Of a stretch of 54,681 nucleotides of DNA, positions 45,571 to 52,524 are shown piece by piece; position 1 is the stretch's first letter, and every line of letters begins with the position of its first letter. Origin of the DNA: Clostridia bacterium (GTDB taxonomy: Bacteria > Bacillota > Clostridia > Acetivibrionales > DSM-27016); contig JAOAIJ010000037.1 in NCBI GenBank assembly GCA_026414765.1, positions 1 to 54,681 on the forward strand, read 5' to 3'. The position numbers and the translations under genes were made by a program. Under the pieces are notes generated by a model, which had not been told where the DNA came from, made no database searches, and was given only the letters and a program-made list of their open reading frames with translations.

Positions 45571-48222
45571 ATGGACGAACAGAGAAATATAGCAAAAACT
45601 TATGACCCTAAGCAGGTAGAAGACAGATTGTATAAGGAATGGACAGATAAGAGGTATTTTCACGCTGAAGCGGATGAAAGTAAAGAGCCTTTTACCATAG
45701 TCATACCACCGCCGAATATTACCGGGCAGCTTCATATGGGTCATGCCTTGGACAACACGCTGCAGGATATACTGATAAGATGGAAGAGGATGCAGGGGTA
45801 TGCTACTCTGTGGCTTCCGGGAACAGACCATGCCAGTATCGCAACTGAGGCTAAAATAGTAGATGCAATGGCAAAAGAAGGTCTTACCAAGGAAATGATA
45901 GGCAGAGAGAAGTATCTGGAAAGGGCATGGGAATGGAAAAAGCACTATGGAGGCAGGATAGTGGAGCAGCTTAAGAAGCTGGGAAGCTCATGCGACTGGG
46001 AACGTGAGAGATTCACAATGGATGAAGGCTTGTCCAAAGCCGTTATTGAAGTATTTATCAAGCTGTACAACGACGGCCTTATTTATAAGGGAGAAAGAAT
46101 CACCAACTGGTGCCCGAACTGCAATACTTCGATTTCTGATATAGAAGTTGAGTATGAAGAAAAGGAAGGCAGCTTCTGGCATATCAGATACCCGGTAAAA
46201 GGCAGCGCAGAGTACCTTGTGGTAGCTACTACAAGACCAGAGACGATGCTCGGGGATACTGCCCTGGCAGTGCATCCTGAAGATGAAAGGTATAAACACC
46301 TGGTAGGGAAAACAGTCATTCTTCCGCTGATGAACAGGGAGATACCTATAATTGCAGATGAATATGTCGAAAAGGAATTCGGAACGGGAGTTGTAAAAAT
46401 CACCCCTGCCCATGACCCGAATGACTTCGAAGTCGGATTGAGACACAACCTGCCCCAGGTAAGGGTAATGGATGATAAGGGAAAAATGAATGAAAATTCC
46501 AGGCAGTATCAGGGTATGGACAGATACGAAGCAAGGAAGCAGATTATAAACGACCTGAAAAACCTTGACCTCCTGGTAAAGATTGAACCTCACAAGCACA
46601 ATGTAGGTACATGCCAGAGGTGTAAGACGGTTGTCGAGCCGCTTATTTCAAAGCAGTGGTACGTAAAGATGAAGCCTCTTGCCGAACCTGCAATAGAAGT
46701 AGTTAAAAACGGAACTATAAAATTTGTACCAGAAAGATTTTCAAAAATATATTTCAACTGGATGGAGAATATCCAGGATTGGTGCATATCAAGGCAATTG
46801 TGGTGGGGACACAGGATTCCTGCGTATTACTGCCAGGACTGCGGATACATGGAAGTTGGGCATGATATGCCGGATAAGTGCTCAAAGTGCGGGAGTACAA
46901 AATTTGAACAAGACCCCGATACACTGGATACATGGTTCAGTTCTGCTCTCTGGCCCTTTTCAACCCTCGGATGGCCTGATATGACTGAAGATCTGAAGTA
47001 CTTCTATCCGACAAATGTGCTTGTTACAGGCTATGACATTATCTTCTTCTGGGTGGCAAGAATGATATTTTCCGGAATGGAGCATATGGGTAAAGAGCCG
47101 TTTAAATACGTATTCATACACGGACTTGTAAGAGATGCCCAGGGCAGAAAGATGAGCAAGTCACTCGGAAACGGTATAGATCCACTTGAGATAATAGACC
47201 AGTATGGTACCGATGCACTAAGGTTTGCACTCAGTGCGGGCAATTCACCGGGAAATGACATAAGGTTCTCTACTGAGAAGATAGAGTCCAGCAGAAACTT
47301 TGCAAACAAGATATGGAATGCTTCCAGATTTGTATTGATGAATTTTGATGAGAATCTTGATTTTACAAAAGTTGATGCCGGTAAGTTTACCGTTGCGGAC
47401 AAATGGATACTGAGCAGGATAAACACCCTGGCTAAGGAAGTAACCGAGAATATGGAAAAATTTGAGCTCGGTATAGCGCTTCAGAAGATATATGAGTTCA
47501 TCTGGGAAGAGTTCTGCGACTGGTATATAGAACTGGTAAAACCAAGGCTGTATGACAGGGAAAGCGACAGCAGGCTTGAAGCCCAGTATGTCCTGAATTA
47601 TGTACTCGGCAATGCTATGAAGCTTTTGCACCCTTATATGCCGTTCATCACTGAGGAGATATACACCCACCTTATTAATGATGATGCCAGCATAATGATA
47701 TCAAGATGGCCGGAATACAGAGCTGATTATGATTATCCTGAAGCGGAAAAGAAGATGACGCTTATAATGCAGGCAATACGAAATATAAGAAATATAAGGG
47801 CTGAAATGAATGTTCCGCCTTCAAGGCGTGCTAAGGTGATATTTGTAACAGCGGGAAAAGAGGAAGAACAGACATTCACTGAAGGAAAGAGCTTCTTTGA
47901 AAGACTATCCAGTGCTTCGGAAATTGCCGTTCAATCCTCTAAGGAGGGTATTCCGCAGGATGCGGTGGCATCGGTTATTGCAGGCGCAGAAATATTCATA
48001 CCTCTTGAGGATCTTATAGATGTAGAAAAGGAAATAGACAGACTCGAGAAGGAAAAGACGAATCTGGGAAAAGAGCTTGAAAGAGTTAATAACAAGCTGA
48101 ATAATGAAGGATTTGTAGCAAAAGCTCCTGCAAAGGTTATCGAAGAAGAGAAGGAAAAGAAAATCAGGTATCAGGAGATGTATGATAAAGTCTCAGAGAG
48201 ATTGAACGGATTAAAGAAGTAA
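45571..48222 (+). CDS. valS: Valyl-tRNA synthetase
   Basis: An 883-residue class I aminoacyl-tRNA synthetase. It has the HIGH motif as HMGH in [17 protein letters not shown] (about 45-60), KMSKS in [11 protein letters not shown] (about 527), the CP1 editing domain with [12 protein letters not shown], and the tRNA-Val-specific C-terminal coiled coil (about 810-880). It charges tRNA-Val and edits Thr-tRNA-Val. Expression is governed by the upstream valine T-box. GGAGTGGAGG precedes the ATG. Confidence 0.98.
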   Translation: MDEQRNIAKTYDPKQVEDRLYKEWTDKRYFHAEADESKEPFTIVIPPPNITGQLHMGHALDNTLQDILIRWKRMQGYATLWLPGTDHASIATEAKIVDAMAKEGLTKEMIGREKYLERAWEWKKHYGGRIVEQLKKLGSSCDWERERFTMDEGLSKAVIEVFIKLYNDGLIYKGERITNWCPNCNTSISDIEVEYEEKEGSFWHIRYPVKGSAEYLVVATTRPETMLGDTALAVHPEDERYKHLVGKTVILPLMNREIPIIADEYVEKEFGTGVVKITPAHDPNDFEVGLRHNLPQVRVMDDKGKMNENSRQYQGMDRYEARKQIINDLKNLDLLVKIEPHKHNVGTCQRCKTVVEPLISKQWYVKMKPLAEPAIEVVKNGTIKFVPERFSKIYFNWMENIQDWCISRQLWWGHRIPAYYCQDCGYMEVGHDMPDKCSKCGSTKFEQDPDTLDTWFSSALWPFSTLGWPDMTEDLKYFYPTNVLVTGYDIIFFWVARMIFSGMEHMGKEPFKYVFIHGLVRDAQGRKMSKSLGNGIDPLEIIDQYGTDALRFALSAGNSPGNDIRFSTEKIESSRNFANKIWNASRFVLMNFDENLDFTKVDAGKFTVADKWILSRINTLAKEVTENMEKFELGIALQKIYEFIWEEFCDWYIELVKPRLYDRESDSRLEAQYVLNYVLGNAMKLLHPYMPFITEEIYTHLINDDASIMISRWPEYRADYDYPEAEKKMTLIMQAIRNIRNIRAEMNVPPSRRAKVIFVTAGKEEEQTFTEGKSFFERLSSASEIAVQSSKEGIPQDAVASVIAGAEIFIPLEDLIDVEKEIDRLEKEKTNLGKELERVNNKLNNEGFVAKAPAKVIEEEKEKKIRYQEMYDKVSERLNGLKK

Positions 48223-48231
48223 AGTATATAA

Positions 48232-48268
48232 AATAACAGTTGTTTAAAATACAGCTGTTATTTTTTTT
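48232..48268 (+). terminator. Terminator after valS
   Basis: The AATAACAG / CTGTTATT stem is followed by eight T residues. Confidence 0.85.
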
Positions 48269-48329
48269 GACTTTATTTATGGAATAAAATACAATAATTT
48301 GTAAAATAATCTCGAGGTGATTGCTTGAT

Positions 48330-49415
48330 ATGGAATATAAAGAAGAATTAAGGAACATAACAGGGATTTTACTTGAAGAAGAGGACCATTACGGGAAAAT
48401 GAAAAAGGCTGTAGATGATTTGTACAGGTTATTCCAGACTGTATCGGGTCTTGAGGAGAACAATGAAAAAATCAGGGAGGATATATTCCTGCCAAGCGGT
48501 AAGGCAATAGGGTCTTTTTGGGCAGCCGCATGCATAAAGGAACTGGTAAGGACAAAGAGGTATTTAAGAGGTGTATATAAAGGTATAAAGCAGGCGCAGA
48601 CACAATTTCCCGGAAGGCAGATACATATCCTGTATGCCGGAACAGGCCCTTTTGCTGCATTGGCTGTACCGTTGACGACCGTATTTGCTAGCTCTGAAAT
48701 AAAATTCACTCTTCTGGAGATAAATACTGAAAGCATAAGATGCTTGAAGAGAGTTATAAAGTCCCTTCAACTGGAGGACTACATTTATGAAATAGTTCAG
48801 TGCGATGCCGCGGAATACAGGGTAAACAGAGACAGACCGGTTCATATGATAATAACGGAAACCATGCAGAATGCGTTGAAAAAAGAGCCCCAGGTAGCCA
48901 TAACCATGAATCTGGCTCCCCAGATGGAAGAGGGTGGGATTCTGGTACCTGAATGTGTATTTGTGAGTGCTGCACTGCTTGACCTCAAGATGGACATGGA
49001 TAGGATAGTAGGAATGACGGGAGATGAAGAGCAATATTTCCACTCTCTCGGAGAAATTTTCCAGTTGGATAAAGACATTGCGACACGGTGTACGGATGAA
49101 GATATGCAAACCGATGGAAACCGGTCTTTTCCCTGGGTTGAGGTTGACATTCCGGAGGGTGTGGAAAGCAGATTTAGTCAATTGTGCCTGTTTACAGCTA
49201 TAAGGGTTTTCGGTGGAGAAGAGTTGAAATACAGGGAGTGTTCGCTGACTATGCCTCTAAAGCTGTTTGACAGGGACCGGGCTGCAGATAAGGTGGCCTT
49301 CAGGTATGTCTTGGGCGATAATCCAGGGTTTGAGTACAGGGTTTGTCCGCTGCCGTGGAAATGTACTCATCAGGACAAAGTGAACTTTATTTCAGCAACA
49401 AACACGGGGACATGA
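48330..49415 (+). CDS. Class I SAM-dependent methyltransferase-like protein
   Basis: A protein of about 361 residues. A helical N-terminal region (1-95) precedes a Rossmann-type SAM fold: motif I ILYAGTGPFAALA (about 100), the acidic LLEINTES (about 130) and VQCDAAEY (about 157). The ITETMQNALKKEP segment (about 176) resembles the double-E loop region of protein arginine methyltransferase-like enzymes, and the C-terminal half is beta-rich. I cannot name the substrate. AGGTGA ends at 48320; an upstream in-frame TTG at 48321 has no spacing, so the ATG at 48330 (9 nt) is chosen. It is monocistronic after the valS terminator. Confidence 0.7.
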   Translation: MEYKEELRNITGILLEEEDHYGKMKKAVDDLYRLFQTVSGLEENNEKIREDIFLPSGKAIGSFWAAACIKELVRTKRYLRGVYKGIKQAQTQFPGRQIHILYAGTGPFAALAVPLTTVFASSEIKFTLLEINTESIRCLKRVIKSLQLEDYIYEIVQCDAAEYRVNRDRPVHMIITETMQNALKKEPQVAITMNLAPQMEEGGILVPECVFVSAALLDLKMDMDRIVGMTGDEEQYFHSLGEIFQLDKDIATRCTDEDMQTDGNRSFPWVEVDIPEGVESRFSQLCLFTAIRVFGGEELKYRECSLTMPLKLFDRDRAADKVAFRYVLGDNPGFEYRVCPLPWKCTHQDKVNFISATNTGT

Positions 49416-49485
49416 TAACTTGCAAAGAGGGAGTCGGAGGAGTCCATACTACTGAAGATATTTGTACTTATGGATGGTGGAAAAA

Positions 49486-50033
49486 ATGAAATTTAAAAGC
49501 ATGATAATATTAGGAATATTATCAGTAATTGTTTTGAGTGGAACAATTATATTTGTGAAATCATTGACTCGTTTTGAAAAATTAGATCAGCAGAATTATA
49601 ATTTTGAAGAAAGAGCAAAATTGGCAGGAATAGATAAAGTTGAAAAAAGAAGTTAACAAAGCCTGCTAATAAAGATAATAAGGATACGCTAAAAAATATA
49701 GAACAGGTAAAAGGTTTTATTAAAGACGAAGAACTTAAAGACAGAGCCAAATATGAAAAGAGAGAATTACTTACTTACCAAGATTTTTTAGAAAAGCATA
49801 CTCAATTCGACCTTGATTTATCTATCGACAAAGATAGAATGATTTGGGTTACAGTTTGCCATTACCCAAATGGATTTATGCACAAAACGGGTTTTGTAAA
49901 AAATGCAATTTTAACTAAATTCTATGATGCGGAAACTGGCGAAGCGCTAGGGTATTCAATAAGTTCTTTGGATAAAGATGGAAATGGAATTAAACGACCA
50001 CAACATGGACAACCAAAACATGACACTAATTGA
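49486..50033 (+). pseudogene. Frameshifted small membrane-anchored protein gene
   Basis: Two open segments belong to one gene. The first (49486-49656) encodes a membrane helix (about residues 6-24) and a polar stretch, then stops at TAA (49654). The second frame, reading from the A6 run at 49643-49648 through 50033, encodes about 130 more residues, including DLDLSIDKDRMIWVTVCHY and a lysine-rich C-terminus. One extra A in the run would fuse them into a single ORF of about 183 residues. GGTGG lies 5 nt before the ATG at 49486. This is either a recent loss-of-function mutation or an assembly error in a homopolymer. The family is not recognised. Confidence 0.7.
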
Positions 50034-50058
50034 TTTGAATATTTCAAACAGAACTTGA

Positions 50059-50113
50059 ACACTACTAAACTAAAACCTAAAGCTTTAGATTTTTGTTTAG
50101 TAGTGTATTTTTT
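50059..50113 (+). terminator. Terminator after frameshifted gene
   Basis: ACACTACTAAAC and GTTTAGTAGTGT pair around an inner CTAAAGCTTTAG palindrome, followed by ATTTTTTA. Confidence 0.8.
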
Positions 50114-50243
50114 ACCGCTTTATCATCTTGAGTATAAAATGCATCAGGGTTTTTTCATAACTTCCAGCCCACCTCTAAAAAGTCATACTAATAGCTACCC
50201 AAACAAAATTTTATTTTCCTACACAAAAAATGTAAACAAAGGA

Positions 50244-50272
50244 TTGATTTAGCCATGAAACACATATATAAT
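50244..50272 (+). promoter_or_regulatory. Promoter for the collar-protein locus
   Basis: TTGATT (50244-50249), exactly 17 bp, TATAAT (50267-50272). It lies about 80 nt before the first collar gene, and nothing else was found between the terminator and that gene. Confidence 0.7.
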
Positions 50273-50353
50273 TCTATTATGTAGAATAATATCTAGTTTT
50301 GTTTATTTTTACAATCTGAGGTAAAAATTTGTTGATTTTAGGAGGGGGATGTT

Positions 50354-50611
50354 ATGGAACCTATTTTAGGACAGGTTCAATTGTTTGCTTTTGGTTTTGA
50401 ACCGATGGGGTGGATATTATGTGACGGAAGAACGCTGAATATCCAACAGAACTCAGCACTATATTCGCTACTAGGAACTACTTACGGGGGAAATGGTTCT
50501 ACTACCTTTGGAATACCTAATCTTATGAATGCAAATCCTGTTCCGGCTGCTGGCAGCTATTACAACTGCTATTACATCGCAGTGGAGGGTATATACCCCT
50601 CAAGGTATTGA
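50354..50611 (+). CDS. Compact phage tail-collar domain protein (MdpB-like), copy 1
   Basis: An 85-residue protein. The first about 55 residues match the phage tail-collar domain of microcystin-dependent (MdpB) proteins: GQVQLFAFGFEPMGWILCDGR and YGGNGSTTFGIPNL. The last about 20 residues (YYIAVEGIYPSRY) match the C-terminal end of full-length members, which are about 170-180 residues. The middle, receptor-binding part is missing. GGAGGGGG precedes the ATG. A paralogue lies 48 bp downstream. No signal peptide is present. The family is found in phage tail fibres and in bacterial loci of uncertain function. Confidence 0.88.
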   Translation: MEPILGQVQLFAFGFEPMGWILCDGRTLNIQQNSALYSLLGTTYGGNGSTTFGIPNLMNANPVPAAGSYYNCYYIAVEGIYPSRY

Positions 50612-50659
50612 TGACACTCCGCTATAATTCTTTATACTAAAAATCAGGAGGAAAATATT

Positions 50660-50902
50660 ATGGATCCTTTTTTAGGTCAGATTCAGCTTTTTGCTTTTAA
50701 TTTCGAACCGATAGGCTGGGTGCAGTGCAAGGGGCAGATACTGAACATAGCTCAGAATCAGGCGTTGTTTGCACTTATCGGCAACATATATGGTGGCAAC
50801 GGTACTACTACCTTTGCGCTGCCAAACCTTCAGGGAGCTGAGCCTAATCCGAATACCAAGTACTATATAGCAGTACAGGGAATATTCCCGCCAAGAAATT
50901 AG
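50660..50902 (+). CDS. Compact phage tail-collar domain protein (MdpB-like), copy 2
   Basis: An 80-residue tandem paralogue of the preceding gene, with the same layout: a collar domain (FLGQIQLFAFNFEPIGWVQC, YGGNGTTTFALPNL) and the C-terminal YYIAVQGIFPPRN end. It lacks the five-residue insertion near the end of copy 1. AGGAGG precedes the ATG. Both copies are hydrophobic, tightly packed small domains that may oligomerise. No phage structural, lysis or packaging gene is nearby, so it is not part of a visible prophage. Confidence 0.88.
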   Translation: MDPFLGQIQLFAFNFEPIGWVQCKGQILNIAQNQALFALIGNIYGGNGTTTFALPNLQGAEPNPNTKYYIAVQGIFPPRN

Positions 50903-50955
50903 GAAGTATTTAGTCTATTGGTTTAAATAAAACCGCAGGAAAGGATTGAAATATA

Positions 50956-52296
50956 ATGGGGAATATAAACATAGCCTTAAATAAGCCTGCCAGCTCCAGC
51001 AGCTATTTATACCCGTATGCACCGCAAAGAGCTGTTGACGGCTCACTGGCTACAGCAAACAGGTGGCTCAGTGTGACACTGCCGGCATGGATGTCTGTAA
51101 ACTTACAGGGAGTATACTGGATAGATAAGTGGACCGTAGCAAACCTGGGAGCGGCAAACTGGCCTCAAAACTACAATATGAACGGCTACAAGCTTCAATC
51201 CAGCATGGATAACATCAACTGGGTTGACAGGGATACTGTAACAGGAAATGCATCAAATTCTACAACACGCACAGTAGCACCATTCAAGGCATCATATGTA
51301 CGCCTTTATGTTCCTGGGGGGCAGGGTATAGCTGCAAATACTAATTTTGCATCAATAGCAGAGTTTCAGGTATTTCAGGCAGACCCGACCAGCAGCTACC
51401 TTTCGGGACTTACAATAAGTGCGGGAACTCTCACCCCGGGGTTTGTGAAAACTACAACTGCGTATACTGCAAGTGTAGGATTTGAAACTTCAAGTATAAC
51501 CGTGACTCCGACTGCTGAAGACAGCAGAGCGACTATTAAAGTGAACGGAGCGGTCGTAACCAGCGGCCAGCCGTCACAAGCAGTAAACCTGAACGTAGGA
51601 CAGAATACAATTACGGTGCAGGTGACACCATACATAGGTGATCCACTTAACTATACAATCACTGTGACAAGGCAGGATAGTGTAAACCTTACAAATATGG
51701 TACTAAAAGATACAGCTAATAATACGATTGGGATAAGTCCTGCATTTACGGCAGGGACAACATCATATACGGCAAATGTCGAATTTGGTGTAGCAAGTGC
51801 TACCGTCACTCCTACAGCGGAAAGCAGTAATGCAGTAATAACGATAAACGGGGCTGTGGTGCAGAGCGGACAGGCATCGGGAGTGATAAGTTTGAATGCA
51901 GGAGCTACAACAGCTATACCTGTTCTAGTTACGGGCTATGGAGGCGCTTCAAAAACTTACACAATACAAGTTACCAGAGCAATACCGGACTTATATCTGT
52001 CCAGAGTCGATCTGGCTTTTAGCGGAAGTAGGTATTCGGGCAGTAGTAGTGTTACTATGAATCACACTGATTTGAATTATACAGCAAATACTTCTACAAA
52101 AGCATCCAGTGTAACCGTTACTCCATATGCAGAAATGAATGGGGTGAAGATAAACGTTAACGGTCAGGAACTGAACAGCGAACAGGCATCTACTCCTATA
52201 GCGTTAACCGGAGCAAGCACTGTGCTTAATTTAGTAGTAACCTATCCGAACTACACAGGCAGCAGAAATTACACAATTACAGTAACCAGGACATAA
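50956..52296 (+). CDS. Discoidin (F5/8C) plus cadherin-like beta-sandwich protein, no signal peptide
   Basis: A 446-residue protein. Residues 1-140 form a discoidin/F5-8 type C carbohydrate-binding-like domain: NIALNKPASSSSY, the AVDGS start and IAEFQVFQ end are typical. Three Cadherin-like beta-sandwich (PF12733-type) repeats follow (about 145-240, 243-335, 338-446), each with VTPTAE or VTPYAE, an INGAVV-like turn and a YTITVTR end. Such domains are normally secreted, yet the N-terminus MGNINIALNK has no signal sequence. AAAGGA lies before the ATG. It follows the two collar genes with 53-bp spacing, suggesting one transcript. Cell-surface or sugar binding is likely; how it is exported is unclear. 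Confidence 0.85.
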   Translation: MGNINIALNKPASSSSYLYPYAPQRAVDGSLATANRWLSVTLPAWMSVNLQGVYWIDKWTVANLGAANWPQNYNMNGYKLQSSMDNINWVDRDTVTGNASNSTTRTVAPFKASYVRLYVPGGQGIAANTNFASIAEFQVFQADPTSSYLSGLTISAGTLTPGFVKTTTAYTASVGFETSSITVTPTAEDSRATIKVNGAVVTSGQPSQAVNLNVGQNTITVQVTPYIGDPLNYTITVTRQDSVNLTNMVLKDTANNTIGISPAFTAGTTSYTANVEFGVASATVTPTAESSNAVITINGAVVQSGQASGVISLNAGATTAIPVLVTGYGGASKTYTIQVTRAIPDLYLSRVDLAFSGSRYSGSSSVTMNHTDLNYTANTSTKASSVTVTPYAEMNGVKINVNGQELNSEQASTPIALTGASTVLNLVVTYPNYTGSRNYTITVTRT

Positions 52297-52324
52297 AGGT
52301 TGAATAGTTAGCTTGCTTTATTAT

Positions 52325-52380
52325 GACAAGTGTTTGAGAGTCTATATTTATTTCTTATAGCTCTTAAACACTTGTTTCAT
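52325..52380 (+). terminator. Terminator after discoidin/cadherin-like gene
   Basis: ACAAGTGTTT-AGAG and CTCT-AAACACTTGT form a long stem followed by TTCAT. It separates the collar locus from the next gene. Confidence 0.7.
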
Positions 52381-52524
52381 AAATGTAAAAATTCAAGGCT
52401 GTGTTCATACAGGTGTAGAATCTATGCATGTTTATCCTAATATAATTTTAGATTAATAAGTGGCTCTTAAGACAGCAAATAACTTATTTATATAGATATT
52501 GTGAATAGAAAGAGGTAATATGAA

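Noticed and set aside
49643-49656. Programmed -1 ribosomal frameshift at AAAAAAG
   Set aside because: The A-run is out of the X-XXY-YYZ phase relative to the upstream frame, and no downstream stimulatory structure is evident, so a mutation or assembly error is simpler.
50354-52296. Prophage remnant
   Set aside because: No integrase, portal, terminase, capsid, holin or attachment repeats are visible; only collar-domain proteins.
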